Counted from the first letter of the stretch, positions 51,410-60,702 are shown. The stretch: 64,000 bases of DNA from Bradyrhizobium agreste (GCF_016031625.1 NZ_JACCHP010000002.1:1-64000), one strand, 5' to 3'. Made by a program: numbers and translations. The notes: generated from the sequence alone by a model not told the origin.

Positions 51410-52168
51410 ATGCAAGACTCCCCGCTGAAGGACTCCCCTGCCCGTCATCTCGCCCTCCAGGGTGCGAGCAATTTCCGCGACCTCGGCGGCTACCCGACCA
51501 AGGATGGCCGCACCACACGCTGGCGACACATTTTCCGCTCCAACCATCTCGGTCAGCTCACTGCGGCCGACATCGAAATCGTCCGCGCGCTGGGCGTGCG
51601 CAGCGCCTTCGATTTCCGTGGCCTCGAGGAGCGCGCGGGCGGCATCTGCGTCGTGGACGAGATCACGGTGCATTCGCTGCCGATCGAACCGACCGTCGTG
51701 GCCGGGCTGCGCGCCGAGCTCGCGAAGGGCACGCTGACCGCGGCCGTGGCGCTCGAGCTCATGCGTGAGTCCTATCGCAATTATGTGCGCCACAACACGC
51801 ACAGCTTCCGTGCGCTGTTCGGTCATTTGCTGGAAGACCGCGCGCCGCTCGTGATCCACTGCACCGCCGGCAAGGACCGCACCGGCTTTGCCAGCGCGTT
51901 GATCCTGCACGCGCTCGGCGTGTCGGACGAGGTCATCGCCGAGGATTATCTCTTGACCAACCGGCACTACAAGCGCGACCCGTCGAACGCCTCCGATCTG
52001 CCCGCCGATGTCCTCGACGCGATCGGCAGCGTCGAGGCCTCGTACCTGGCGGCCGCCTTCGAGGCCGTCGGGCGTGACTATGGCGATCTCGAAACCTACT
52101 TGCGTGATGGGCTCAAGCTCGGCACAGCAGAGCGAACCGCACTGAAGGCGCGCTATCTGCAAGCGTAG
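51410..52168 (+). CDS. Tyrosine-protein phosphatase (DSP/PtpB-like)
   Basis: The 252-residue protein starts with ALQGASNFRDLGGYPTKDG, the N-terminal motif of bacterial LipA/PtpB-type phosphatases. It carries the P-loop VIHCTAGKDRTGFAS with the catalytic Cys and Arg, plus RGLEERA after the strand with AFDF. Such enzymes dephosphorylate phosphotyrosine or phosphoinositides. The start ATG 51410 has no strong ribosome site. The SDR gene follows 21 bp downstream, so they probably form an operon. Confidence 0.9.
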   Translation: MQDSPLKDSPARHLALQGASNFRDLGGYPTKDGRTTRWRHIFRSNHLGQLTAADIEIVRALGVRSAFDFRGLEERAGGICVVDEITVHSLPIEPTVVAGLRAELAKGTLTAAVALELMRESYRNYVRHNTHSFRALFGHLLEDRAPLVIHCTAGKDRTGFASALILHALGVSDEVIAEDYLLTNRHYKRDPSNASDLPADVLDAIGSVEASYLAAAFEAVGRDYGDLETYLRDGLKLGTAERTALKARYLQA

Positions 52169-52189
52169 GCGGCCGCGCCGGGAGAAACG

Positions 52190-52873
52190 ATGATGCGAGG
52201 CAAGGTTCTGGTCGTCACCGGCGTTCTCGGCGCAATTGGCAAAGTGGTTTCCGAAGTCGCGCGGTCCCGCGGTGCGCTCATCGCCGGCATCGATCACGCG
52301 CCATCGCAATTGCCGGCAACGCCCGAACGCATCGAGATCGGCGGTGTCGATCTGTCCGACGCGGCGCAAGCGAAAACGGCCGTCGATAGGGCCGCAAAGC
52401 ATTTCGGCCGGCTCGACGTACTGATCAACATCGCCGGCGGGTTCGCCTTCGAGACCGTCGGCGACGGCGATATCGCGACATGGCAGCGCATGCATGCGCT
52501 GAACGTGCTGACCGCGCTCAACACCTCGCGCGCGGCGCTGCCGCACCTCGCCGAGTCCATGGCCGGTCGCATCGTCAATATCGGCGCGATGGGCGCGCTG
52601 CAGGCAGGCAGCGGCATGGGTCCTTATGCGGCGTCGAAAGCCGGCGTGCATCGCCTGACAGAGGCCCTCGCCAGCGAGTGGAAGGGCAAGGTCACCGTCA
52701 ATGCGGTGCTGCCCTCGATCATCGACACCAAGGCCAACCGCGCCGACATGCCGAAAGCCGACTTTTCCAAATGGGTGACGCCGCAGGAACTCGCCGAAGT
52801 TATCCTGTTCCTCGCCAGCGATGCCGCGAGCGGCGTTACGGGCGCCCTGATCCCGGTCGGTGGACGGATGTGA
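52190..52873 (+). CDS. SDR-family oxidoreductase
   Basis: The 227-residue short-chain dehydrogenase has a cofactor motif VVTGVLGAIGK (one residue off the classical TGxxxGIG), Asp in AGIDHAP suggesting NAD, INIAGGFAF (NAG variant), the active-site YAASKAG and a C terminus TGALIPVGG. The catalytic serine position reads GAMGALQAG, so it may be replaced by Ala/Met. GGGAG lies 5 nt before ATG 52190. It follows the phosphatase gene closely. Substrate unknown. Confidence 0.87.
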   Translation: MMRGKVLVVTGVLGAIGKVVSEVARSRGALIAGIDHAPSQLPATPERIEIGGVDLSDAAQAKTAVDRAAKHFGRLDVLINIAGGFAFETVGDGDIATWQRMHALNVLTALNTSRAALPHLAESMAGRIVNIGAMGALQAGSGMGPYAASKAGVHRLTEALASEWKGKVTVNAVLPSIIDTKANRADMPKADFSKWVTPQELAEVILFLASDAASGVTGALIPVGGRM

Positions 52874-52974
52874 TTGCGTTCTGATCGGACCGTCAAAAGC
52901 ATCGGCTCCGATTCAACCGGGGCCGAGAAGGTTCTAGACTGTCTGCAACTGATTCTCCGATCGGACGTCCCCCC

Positions 52975-53661
52975 TTGGAAACCGCGCTTTACCTGCCCGT
53001 CAAACGCTTCCTCGAAGAGCTCGGCTTCACGGTCAAGGGCGAGATCGGCGGCTGCGATCTGGTCGGACTCAGCGCCGGCGATCCACCCGTTGTGGTGATC
53101 GGCGAGCTGAAGCTTGCCTTTAATCTCGAGCTGATCCTGCAGGCAGTCGATCGCGCGCCGGCCGGTGACGAGGTCTGGATCGCAGCGAAAATGTCCGCGC
53201 GCGGCAAGGGACGCGAGAGCGATGCGCGCTATCGCAATCTCTGCCGTCGCCTCGGCTTCGGCATGCTTGGCGTGACCGATCGCGGCCAGGTCGAAGTGCT
53301 GGTGAAGCCGCCGACCGCGGCGCCGCGCCGCGAGCCGAAGGTGCGCTCGCGTCTCGTCGCCGAACATCAGCGCCGGCAGGGCGATCCCGTGCTCGGCGGC
53401 AGCACCCGCGCACCGATCATGACGGCCTATCGCCAGCAGGCGCTGGCCTGCGCGTCAGCCCTTGCCGAGGGACCGAAGCCGGTGCGCGAGCTGCGCGAGC
53501 GCTGCCCCGATGCCGGCAAGATCTTGCTTAACAATGTGTATGGCTGGTTCGAACGCGCTGAGCGCGGGATCTACCGGCTCACCGAAGCCGGACATGCCGC
53601 CCTGAAGCGTTGGCCTCAGAAACGGGTGGAGGTCGGCGCAGGTGCTGCGTCACCGCTGTGA
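52975..53661 (+). CDS. DUF2161 protein, putative PD-(D/E)XK nuclease fold
   Basis: The 228-residue protein starts with (TTG) LETALYLPVKRFLEELGFTV and contains EIGGCDLVGLSAG and VVVIGELKLAFNLELILQAV. The D-x(n)-E-x-K arrangement (D...ELK) is that of PD-(D/E)XK nucleases. A C-terminal winged-helix-like part follows. The start is uncertain: TTG 52975 has no ribosome site. A CTG at 52939 (after GAAGG) would add the conserved-looking SATDSPIGRPP and may be the mutated original ATG. Function unknown. Confidence 0.75.
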   Translation: METALYLPVKRFLEELGFTVKGEIGGCDLVGLSAGDPPVVVIGELKLAFNLELILQAVDRAPAGDEVWIAAKMSARGKGRESDARYRNLCRRLGFGMLGVTDRGQVEVLVKPPTAAPRREPKVRSRLVAEHQRRQGDPVLGGSTRAPIMTAYRQQALACASALAEGPKPVRELRERCPDAGKILLNNVYGWFERAERGIYRLTEAGHAALKRWPQKRVEVGAGAASPL

Positions 53662-53756
53662 CACCAGACCGGTGCATAGCTGAGATGCCACACCGATTTC
53701 ATATTGCAATGCAACATTGGTGGCACTAGGTATCCCGGCATCAAAATGAGGCCGTT

Positions 53757-54056
53757 ATGAGCGCAGACTGGAATACCAAATATGGCACGCGGCGCGTCCG
53801 CCACGATCCCCCGACCCTGGACGAGGCGATCTTCGCCGCTGTCGGCATCACCGACGACCAGGCGCAGCAGGCCGAGATCGCCGCAGCCTTGATGGGGATG
53901 CCGCTCGATGTCGTCCAGGCCGAGGTGAAGAAGCAGGCCCGCACCAACAGCCGCATCACCGCTACCCGCGTGATCGCCGGCGAACAGGGCGCGCAGCGCT
54001 CCGTCGTGGTCGAACGCCGCGTCGTCCGCCGCTTCGGCGCCGGCACGCGCAGCTGA
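53757..54056 (+). CDS. Small hypothetical protein
   Basis: The 99-residue cytosolic protein starts MSADWNTKYGTRRVRHDPPT and continues LDEAIFAAVGITDDQAQQAE, a mostly helical region. It ends in a basic tail RRVVRRFGAGTRS. GAGG lies 6 nt before ATG 53757 and a strong terminator follows 27 bp after the stop, so it is a monocistronic gene. The pattern is common in Rhizobiales genomes without known function. Confidence 0.7.
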   Translation: MSADWNTKYGTRRVRHDPPTLDEAIFAAVGITDDQAQQAEIAAALMGMPLDVVQAEVKKQARTNSRITATRVIAGEQGAQRSVVVERRVVRRFGAGTRS

Positions 54057-54082
54057 GCATTCATTTCATCGCACAGAACACG

Positions 54083-54111
54083 AAAGCGGACCGGCCTTGC
54101 CGGTCCGCTTT
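54083..54111 (+). terminator. Rho-independent terminator
   Basis: A perfect 13-bp stem (AAAGCGGACCGGC with GCCGGTCCGCTTT, CTT loop) lies 27 bp after the stop of the gene at 53757 and 26 bp before the end of the convergent GNAT gene. It may serve both. Confidence 0.85.
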
Positions 54112-54136
54112 GTGATTCCTGTCCGCAATTTCCGGG

Positions 54137-54742
54137 CTATGCGGCGCGATTGCCGTACATGCTCGAGATCAGCTTCCAACAAGTGCTGTTGAAGCTGAGA
54201 AGAGCGCGCCCGGCCGTGAACGGCGAGGCCGCGAGATCAGCAAGCTCGGCCTCGGGCGTCTTGGCGAGGTCGATCGTGCCGGTCGATTCGCCGTGGCGGA
54301 AAGCCAGATGGGCCCCGAACTTCCTGGCGAGCGCCCGCATCGCGTGATTTTCGGCGCCCGTCGTGATGCGCAGCTGCTTGTAGCCCTTCCACCGCGCCTC
54401 TGCGATCAGGCGGCGGAACAGCACGGTGCCGACGCCTTGGCGACGCGCGGAGGCTTCCACGCTGAAGGCGACCTCCGGCAAGGAATCGTCCTCCGGCGGA
54501 TGCAGTTCGGCCGCACCGCGCACCACGCCGTCGGTGATATAGGCAACGATCACGGTGCCATCCTCGGCGCAGCGGGCGGCGTAGCGCTCGATGAAGCTGT
54601 CGTCGAGAAAGCCGTTAAAACGGTCATGCCGGCTGCTGGCATCAAGCCTCAGCAGGTGATCGCGCAGGAGCGGCAATTCTTCCTGCTGGATCAGGGTCCG
54701 TACATAGCCGGGAACGGTACGGACGGTGTCTTCAAGTACCAC
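54137..54742 (-). CDS. GNAT-family N-acetyltransferase
   Basis: The 201-residue protein has the GNAT core. The acceptor-side strands are TVIVAYITDGVVRGAAEL and LPEVAFSVEASA, followed by the acetyl-CoA pyrophosphate loop RRQGVGTVLFRRLI and the C-terminal helix NHAMRALARKFGAH. The start is GTG 54742 with GAGGAG upstream. Its substrate (small amine, antibiotic or protein) is unknown. The long N-terminal helix region RDHLLRLDASSRHDRFNGFL is typical of GNATs fused to PatA-like regulators. Confidence 0.88.
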   Translation of the reverse strand: MVLEDTVRTVPGYVRTLIQQEELPLLRDHLLRLDASSRHDRFNGFLDDSFIERYAARCAEDGTVIVAYITDGVVRGAAELHPPEDDSLPEVAFSVEASARRQGVGTVLFRRLIAEARWKGYKQLRITTGAENHAMRALARKFGAHLAFRHGESTGTIDLAKTPEAELADLAASPFTAGRALLSFNSTCWKLISSMYGNRAA

Positions 54743-54892
54743 GTCAGAACTCCTCTTGGTGTCCCTCGAGGAGGCGTTCGAATCCCTAGGTCCCCCATAT
54801 TGTGCATCGCACCATGATTTTCAAGATGGAGATCTGCCCAAGTTTCAGGCATCGGCGCGACTAATTCGTTAATAAAATCAAAGCCCCTAGGT

Positions 54893-55291
54893 TCACAGGA
54901 CGAGCTGGGTCTGGGTCACCACTGCAACCAATTTGCCGTCCTCGGTTTCCAGCCTGGTGGTCCAGACCTGGGTCCGCCGGCCCTTGTGCACCGGGGTGGC
55001 CGTAGCGATGAGCGTGGCCCCCTCCTTCGCCCCACCGATGAAATTGGTCTTGCTCTCCAGCGTGGTCGTACCCTTGGCGTCCTCTGGCAGGTTGATCACG
55101 GTCGCTGCCGCGCCGACGGAATCGGCCAGCGCCATCACGGCCCCGCCGTGGATGGTGTGGTGAAGCGTGCAGAGATCGGCCCGGACCGTCATCCGCGCCA
55201 CCACGCGGTCCTTCTCCGCCTCGACAAACTCGACGCCCTTGAGCTCGGCGAACGGCATCTTCATCGCTTTAAGTTTCTCGAGCGGCGTCAT
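54893..55291 (-). CDS. PaaI/YbgC-type hotdog thioesterase
   Basis: The 132-residue hotdog-fold protein starts MTPLEKLKAMKMPFAELKGV and has the catalytic segment LHHTIHGGAVMALADSVGAA (His-Gly-Gly plus Asp) and the closing strand KGRRTQVWTTRLETEDGKLV. These homotetrameric enzymes hydrolyse acyl- or aryl-CoA thioesters. It follows the kynurenine operon by 104 bp in the same direction, so it might act on an aromatic CoA thioester such as anthraniloyl-CoA. This link is speculative. Confidence 0.9.
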   Translation of the reverse strand: MTPLEKLKAMKMPFAELKGVEFVEAEKDRVVARMTVRADLCTLHHTIHGGAVMALADSVGAAATVINLPEDAKGTTTLESKTNFIGGAKEGATLIATATPVHKGRRTQVWTTRLETEDGKLVAVVTQTQLVL

Positions 55292-55395
55292 CGGAACTGC
55301 TCCCGATTGGTTGTTGTCTCAGCGTGAATTGCCGCGCGCGGCGAAGCAATGACGTCCAAGGTAATCATCCCGGACATCTGAGGAACAGTCCTTCC

Positions 55396-56604
55396 TCACG
55401 TCACCGCATTCACGACCTGGTACTCCGGCCGCCGCCAGATCTCATCGGCAATCACCTCTTCGATCATCTCCGCCGCGCGGATGATCTCGTCCGCTCCGAC
55501 ATAAAGCGGCGTGAGGCCGAACCGCATGATGTCGGGCGCGCGGAAATCACCGATGACACCGCGGGCGATCAGGGCCTGCATCGCGGCGTAGCCGCCGGCG
55601 AAGGCGAACGAGACTTGCGAGCCGCGCCGCTCATGCTCGCGCGGGGTCACGAGCTTGAGTTGCGGACAACGGCGCTCGACTTCACCGATCAGGAGATCGC
55701 CGAGGATAAGCGAACGCGCACGAACCTCGGCGATATCGACTTTGTCCCAGATATCGAGGGAGGCCTCCAACGCCGCCATGGCGAGCACTGGCGGCGTGCC
55801 GACGCGCATGCGTTCGACGCCGCCCGCGGCCGCATAGGCAAGCTCGAACGCAAACGGTTTTGCGTGACCCATCCACCCCGACAGAGCGGAGCGCGCGCCA
55901 TCGGCATGGCGAGGCGCGACATAGAGGAAGGCCGGCGCGCCGGGGCCGGCGTTGAGGTATTTGTAGGTGCACCCAGCGGCGAAATCGGCACCGCTGCCGG
56001 CGAGATCGACCGGCAGCGCGCCGGCGGAATGGGCGAGATCCCACACCGTGACGATGCCGTGCGCATGCGCTTTCGCGGTGAGCTTCGCCATATCGTGGCG
56101 GCGGCCGGTGCGGTAGTCGACCTCGGTAATGTACAGAACCGCGATCTCCTCGGACAATACGCCCTCGATCTCCTCCGGTGCCACCAGGCGCAATTGATGG
56201 CCGCGCCCGAGCGTCGCGATCAGGCCTTCGGCCATGTACAGGTCGGTCGGGAAGTTGCCGGTGTCCGACAGAACGATCCTGCGGGACGGGGTCATGTCGA
56301 GCGCGGCGGCGAGTGCCTGATACACCTTCAGGGACAGCGTGTCTCCGACCATGACGGAGCCGGCCTCGGCACCGATCAACCGCGCGATGCGATCGCCGAC
56401 ATGGCGCGGCTGGACATACCAGCCTGCGGTGTTCCACGCGCGGATCAGCTCGTTGCCCCACTCCACGGTGATCACGCGGTTGACGCGCTCGGCAACGCCC
56501 AGCGGCAACGCCCCAAGCGAATTGCCGTCGAGATAGATCACGCCGTCAGGCAAGTGGAACAACGCTCTGGTGTCGTCGTAGACGCGAAGCCTGGTCATGA
56601 ACAT
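55396..56604 (-). CDS. kynU: Kynureninase
   Basis: The 402-residue PLP enzyme cleaves kynurenine to anthranilate and alanine. Features are the N-terminal VIYLDGNSLGALP, the cofactor-phosphate segment VMVGDTLSLKVYQ, VLSDTGNFPTDLYM, the PLP-Asp region VWDLAHSAGALPVDL and the Schiff-base lysine near 215 in GCTYKYLNAGPGAPAF. The length is near the usual 400-415. It starts 3 bp after the kynA stop, so the two are translationally coupled. Confidence 0.96.
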   Translation of the reverse strand: MFMTRLRVYDDTRALFHLPDGVIYLDGNSLGALPLGVAERVNRVITVEWGNELIRAWNTAGWYVQPRHVGDRIARLIGAEAGSVMVGDTLSLKVYQALAAALDMTPSRRIVLSDTGNFPTDLYMAEGLIATLGRGHQLRLVAPEEIEGVLSEEIAVLYITEVDYRTGRRHDMAKLTAKAHAHGIVTVWDLAHSAGALPVDLAGSGADFAAGCTYKYLNAGPGAPAFLYVAPRHADGARSALSGWMGHAKPFAFELAYAAAGGVERMRVGTPPVLAMAALEASLDIWDKVDIAEVRARSLILGDLLIGEVERRCPQLKLVTPREHERRGSQVSFAFAGGYAAMQALIARGVIGDFRAPDIMRFGLTPLYVGADEIIRAAEMIEEVIADEIWRRPEYQVVNAVT

Positions 56605-56606
56605 CC

Positions 56607-57446
56607 CTACAAAATCGTACGCACGCGCCAGAGCTCGGGAAAGAGTTCGACCTCGAGCATGCGCTTCAGATAACTCACGCCACCAGTGCCGCCGGTACCA
56701 CGCTTGAAGCCGATGACGCGCTCGACCGTGGTGACGTGGTTGAAGCGCCAGCGCCGGAAATAGTCTTCGAAATCGACCAGCTTCTCGGCGAGTTCGTAGA
56801 GCATCCAGTGCGTCTCCGGCGCCTCGTAGACGATACGCCAGGCCTGCAGCACGCCTTCGTTGAAGCTGTGGGTCTCGCGAACGTCGCGCGCCAGCACCGC
56901 CGCAGGCATCTTGAGCCCGTTTCGGTCGGCGAGCCGCAGCACCTCGTCGTAGAGGCTTGGCGTCGCGAGCTCGGATTCGAGCAACTTGATTGTCTCCGCA
57001 TCGTGTGCGTGCGGCTTCAGCATGGCGTGGTTGCGGTTGCCGAGCAGAAATTCGATCAGGCGGTATTGCCGCGACTGGAAGCCCGAGGATTGTCCGAGCT
57101 GCGAGCGGAAGCGGGTATACTCGCTGGGCGTCATGGTGCGCAGCACGTCCCAGGCGCCGTTGAGCTGCTCGAAGATGCGCGACATCCGCGCCAGCATCTT
57201 CATCGCGGGTTGCACCTCATCCCGTGAGATCGCACCGCGCGCGGCGCTGAGCTCGTGGATGGCGAGGCGCATCCACAGCTCCGTGGTCTGATGCTGGATG
57301 ATGAACAGCATCTCGTCATGCGCCTCCGACAGCGGATGCTGCGCACCGAGGATCGCGTCCAGCGCGAGATAGTCACCGTAGGACATGCGCCGGGAGAAGT
57401 CGGTCTCGGCCCCTTCGCTTGTGGGATCGTAATCGCTGGACGTCAT
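56607..57446 (-). CDS. kynA: Tryptophan 2,3-dioxygenase
   Basis: This 279-residue haem enzyme opens the indole ring of L-tryptophan to N-formylkynurenine. Substrate-site residues are visible in [11 protein letters not shown] (His near 52), the [13 protein letters not shown] segment, and [20 protein letters not shown] with the haem-ligand His near 237. The length and the C terminus ([19 protein letters not shown]) match bacterial TDO. It lies between the formamidase-like gene and kynU in one operon. Confidence 0.97.
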   Translation of the reverse strand: MTSSDYDPTSEGAETDFSRRMSYGDYLALDAILGAQHPLSEAHDEMLFIIQHQTTELWMRLAIHELSAARGAISRDEVQPAMKMLARMSRIFEQLNGAWDVLRTMTPSEYTRFRSQLGQSSGFQSRQYRLIEFLLGNRNHAMLKPHAHDAETIKLLESELATPSLYDEVLRLADRNGLKMPAAVLARDVRETHSFNEGVLQAWRIVYEAPETHWMLYELAEKLVDFEDYFRRWRFNHVTTVERVIGFKRGTGGTGGVSYLKRMLEVELFPELWRVRTIL

Positions 57447-57477
57447 GGCTGGCCCTCTCGAACGATCGTCCCTGGCC

Positions 57478-58290
57478 TCATCCGTCTAGGCCGATCAGGC
57501 GCGCGGTGATCTGTGACGACGGGTCCTTGAGCCCGTCGATCACTGTGAAATGGTTGAGGCCGGGCTCAACGACGAGGTGCGTCGGCACGTCGAAGCCGGT
57601 CCAGATATTGGCCATCAAATCGGACTGGCGGATGAATTCGGGCCGCTCACTGCCGCCGACCCAGGCCGTTACGGGCGAATGCCCCCGTGGCAGATGCAGC
57701 GCAGCGCTTTCCAGCGTCGCCTCCTCCATCGTCATGCCCAGCGTCTCGTTCATTCCAGTCTTCAGGAGCGGACGTAAGTCGTGCAGGCCGCTGATCGAGA
57801 GCGTACCGGCAATGCGGTTGTAGACGGCGGACTCGAGCCGGCTGTCGTCGCACAGCATGCGCGTGACGAGATGGCCGCCGGCGGAATGGCCGGCCAGCCG
57901 GATCGGCCCCGAGACGAGCGATGCCGCTTTGGCGATCGCGGCGGTGATTTCCGCAGTGATATCGGAGATGCGGGCAGCCGGTGCCAGCGTGTAGCTCGGC
58001 AGCGCCACCGTCCAGCCATGGTGCCGCGCACCTTCGGCGAGGTCGGTCCAGGCCGACTTGTCGAAACGCATCCAGTAGCCGCCGTGGACGAAGACGACGA
58101 GACCCTTGCTGTCGCCGTCAGGCAGGACCAGATCGAGCTTCTGGCGCTCGCCGGCGCCGTAGGCGATGTCGGGGCGAAATTCCTTCAGCCCGGCGCGGTA
58201 GGCCGCCGCCCGCTCCGCCCACAGCGCCGGCATCTTGTCCGAGCCCGGGATATGGGCCGAATTGGCGTAAGCGTCATCCCAATCGCGCAT
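57478..58290 (-). CDS. Kynurenine formamidase-like alpha/beta-hydrolase
   Basis: The 270-residue alpha/beta-hydrolase has the oxyanion motif [15 protein letters not shown] (the HGGYW box of eukaryotic-type arylformamidase), the nucleophile elbow [10 protein letters not shown] and a C-terminal His in [12 protein letters not shown]. Its place as first gene before kynA and kynU, 31 bp upstream, strongly suggests it hydrolyses N-formylkynurenine to kynurenine. It is not related to the metal-dependent bacterial KynB, so it fills that step with a different fold. Confidence 0.87.
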   Translation of the reverse strand: MRDWDDAYANSAHIPGSDKMPALWAERAAAYRAGLKEFRPDIAYGAGERQKLDLVLPDGDSKGLVVFVHGGYWMRFDKSAWTDLAEGARHHGWTVALPSYTLAPAARISDITAEITAAIAKAASLVSGPIRLAGHSAGGHLVTRMLCDDSRLESAVYNRIAGTLSISGLHDLRPLLKTGMNETLGMTMEEATLESAALHLPRGHSPVTAWVGGSERPEFIRQSDLMANIWTGFDVPTHLVVEPGLNHFTVIDGLKDPSSQITARLIGLDG

Positions 58291-58419
58291 CGTTGCTCCC
58301 GAGGACTCGTCCGACGAACCGGACGCCAGTCTGCCACCGGTCAGGACGGCATCCTAGTCTTTCTTTTAAGCTTAAAGGATTTGGGAGGGCCCATCGATTG
58401 CGCAGCTGACGACTGGCCC

Positions 58420-58570
58420 GGTGCGTTCCCCGGGCGCAGCGCAGCGTGCAACGATGCGTTGCTGAACCGGGGTCCAGTGCATGTGGCGACATGGGTCCCG
58501 GCTCTGCGGAGCACCACGCGGAACGACGCTTCGCATCGTCCGCGCGCTGCACCGCGTCCGGGACACCAAA
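58420..58570. repeat. Dispersed Bradyrhizobium-type intergenic repeat, copy 2
   Basis: It shares blocks with 18400-18592 in the same order and orientation: CGTTGCTG, CCGGGGTCC or CCGGGACCC, CCCGGCTC, AGCAC, and GTCCGGGACAC at the end. There is no coding potential. It fills the space between the kynurenine operon promoter and the M20 deacylase gene end. Confidence 0.55.
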
Positions 58571-59848
58571 CTACGCCTTCTCCACGCCGCACCATTCCGC
58601 GATGAACAGAGCCATCGCCTTGGTCGTCTTCTTCAACGACTCCAGGTCGACGAACTCGTTGAAGCCGTGCATCTCCCCTCCGCTGGCACCGAAACACAGA
58701 CTCGGGATGCCGTGGTTGAGGCCGTAGAAGCGCGTGTCGGTCAGTGCCGTGAAGACGAGATCCTCTGGCGTGCCGCCATAGACCCTCTTGAAAGCTTTCC
58801 CGAACGCAGCCTCGGGCTCCGCGGCATTGGTCAGCTCATAGCCTTCCGACAGGAAGCCGGACCATTCGACCTGCGGCGGATTGTTGGCGAGGAAACGGTG
58901 GTTGCGCGAAGCGGCGGCGACGCAAGCCATGATCTCCTTCTGGTGATCGGCGATCGACCAGCCCGGCAACACCGCAATCCGGCAGTCGACGTCGCACCAG
59001 GCCGGCACGCTCGAGGCCCAGTCGCCGCCCTTGATGACGCCGGCGTTGAAGTTTACGGGATGGTCGAGCGTCTTGAAGTGGCGGTCGGCCTTGGCCCGCT
59101 CGTTCCATTCGATCTCGAGCTTTTGCAGCGCCTGGATCAGGTGGTACGCCGCCATGATTGCGTTCGCGCCGGAGCCTGCGAAGGCAACATGGGTCGGGTG
59201 CCCCTTCACGCGGAGGCGAAACCAGATCACGCCGACCTGCGAGCGCACCATCTTGCCGCCGGTCGGCTCCGGAATGAAGCAGGCATCGGCGCGATAGCCG
59301 CGCTGCAGGGTGGAGAGTGCGCCGACACCCGTGCTCTCCTCCTCGATCACCGATTGAAAATGGATCCGCGCCGTCGGTCTGAAGCCCGCGGCCTTGATCG
59401 CGTCCAGCGCGTAGAGCGCACCGATCGTCCCGGACTTCATGTCGCAGGCACCGCGGCCGAACATCTTGCCGTCCTTGATCACCGGCGCGAATGGCGGCGT
59501 ATCCCACAATTCCAGCGGACCGGCCGGCACCACATCGCAGTGCCCCTGCAGGATCAGCGACTTGCCGCCGTTCGTTCGCGGACGGTAAGTGCCCACCACG
59601 GATCGCGCCTTCGAAAAGTCGTGCTCGATCGGACCGAAGCCGCGCAGGTCCTTCAAATCCTCGATATCGATGTGCCAGTCGTCGACCTCGTAGCCGCGTT
59701 CGCGCAGGAGATCGCCGATCATGTCCTGGCATGGTCCCTCCGCCCCGCGGGTCGAAGGGATCGCGACGAAATCGCGGGTGGTTGCAAGCTGAGCTTCGAA
59801 GCCGTTGTCGACGGCGTCGAGAATCCTCTGCTGCGTTTCGGCATTCAT
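58571..59848 (-). CDS. ArgE/DapE-type M20 family deacylase
   Basis: The 425-residue zinc hydrolase of family M20 has the first metal His in ILQGHCDVVPAG, the bridging Asp in FGRGACDMKSG and the catalytic and metal Glu pair in QSVIEEESTGVGAL. It ends with the last metal His in GASGGEMHGFNE. It belongs to the acetylornithine deacetylase / succinyl-diaminopimelate desuccinylase group and probably cleaves an N-acyl amino acid. ATG 59848 has GGAG 8 nt upstream, and the frame to 59866 overlaps that site. Confidence 0.9.
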   Translation of the reverse strand: MNAETQQRILDAVDNGFEAQLATTRDFVAIPSTRGAEGPCQDMIGDLLRERGYEVDDWHIDIEDLKDLRGFGPIEHDFSKARSVVGTYRPRTNGGKSLILQGHCDVVPAGPLELWDTPPFAPVIKDGKMFGRGACDMKSGTIGALYALDAIKAAGFRPTARIHFQSVIEEESTGVGALSTLQRGYRADACFIPEPTGGKMVRSQVGVIWFRLRVKGHPTHVAFAGSGANAIMAAYHLIQALQKLEIEWNERAKADRHFKTLDHPVNFNAGVIKGGDWASSVPAWCDVDCRIAVLPGWSIADHQKEIMACVAAASRNHRFLANNPPQVEWSGFLSEGYELTNAAEPEAAFGKAFKRVYGGTPEDLVFTALTDTRFYGLNHGIPSLCFGASGGEMHGFNEFVDLESLKKTTKAMALFIAEWCGVEKA

Positions 59849-59902
59849 TCGGGCGACTCCAGACATTCCAATGGTCCCAAGGCGCGCGCAAACTAGCCGA
59901 TT

Positions 59903-60628
59903 TCAGCCGTTCGGGTACTCCAGAAAATATGCATCCCGCAATGCATCTTCGAGCAGCCGGCCTTCGGAATAGCCGTTCAGCGTCGCAGGCCGGCTCACAC
60001 CATCGAGCAGGCGCGGGCACGGTTCGGGGGCGCCGAGCACGGTGCGGACCGGAATGCGCTCCGCATAGATCGGCAGCGCGTAGTCCTCGTCATCGTCGGC
60101 GACACCCTTGGCGCGGATCTTGGCCGAGGCTTCCTCGATTTGCATGGCGATGAAGGACGTTGCCTTGATTTCCTGTGTGGAGCTTGGACGCAGGCCGGCG
60201 GTGCGATCCGGGAAGAAGCGATCGACCATCGCGATCACCGCCCGCTCCTTCTCATCGGGATCGGTGACGAGATAGGCCCTACCGAACGCCATCACGGCGC
60301 GATAGTCGGCGGAATGGTTGAAGCCGCAGCGCGCCAGCACGAGGCTGTCGAGATGGGCAACCGTCAGGCAGACGCGCTCGCCCTTGCTCTGGTTGCGCAG
60401 CATGCGGCTGGCGCTCGATCCGTGCCAGTAGAGCCTGGTGCCCTCGCGCCAGAAGAAGGTCGGCGTGCAATAGGGCTGGCCGTCGATCACGTAGGAGACG
60501 TGGCACAGCATCGAGGAATCCAGGATGCGATGGACCGTGTCGTGATCATAGAAGCCGCGGTCGTGCCGGCGCTTCACCTGATTGCGGGCCGACGTCGGAT
60601 AGGAGTTCGAGGTCTCGGTCTGGCTCAC
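59903..60628 (-). CDS. PNPOx-like FMN-binding split-barrel protein (NimA-type)
   Basis: The 241-residue protein has RGFYDHDTVHRILDSSMLCH, then GQPYCTPTFFWREGTRLYWH, and SSASRMLRNQSKGERVCLTV, the pattern of the pyridoxamine-oxidase-like / 5-nitroimidazole-reductase group. It likely binds a flavin. It is divergent from a MocR-type regulator 74 bp away, a common arrangement in which the PLP-sensing regulator controls the flavoprotein. It lies 54 bp upstream of the M20 deacylase and may be cotranscribed with it. Confidence 0.85.
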   Translation of the reverse strand: MSQTETSNSYPTSARNQVKRRHDRGFYDHDTVHRILDSSMLCHVSYVIDGQPYCTPTFFWREGTRLYWHGSSASRMLRNQSKGERVCLTVAHLDSLVLARCGFNHSADYRAVMAFGRAYLVTDPDEKERAVIAMVDRFFPDRTAGLRPSSTQEIKATSFIAMQIEEASAKIRAKGVADDDEDYALPIYAERIPVRTVLGAPEPCPRLLDGVSRPATLNGYSEGRLLEDALRDAYFLEYPNG

Positions 60629-60702
60629 GGCCGCTCCTGCTCGGATGGAAGAAGTCCGGAGCAGTTGTAGCGGCGCATTTGGTCTGCGATAGTTCCAATT
60701 CC
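60629..60702. promoter_or_regulatory. Divergent promoter between the PNPOx-like and MocR genes
   Basis: This 74-bp intergenic region must carry both promoters and any MocR operator. MocR proteins usually bind direct repeats here. I do not see an unambiguous repeat. Confidence 0.4.

Noticed and set aside
55324..56673. 449-codon frame opposite kynureninase
   Set aside because: Shadow frame; kynU motifs are clear on the minus strand.
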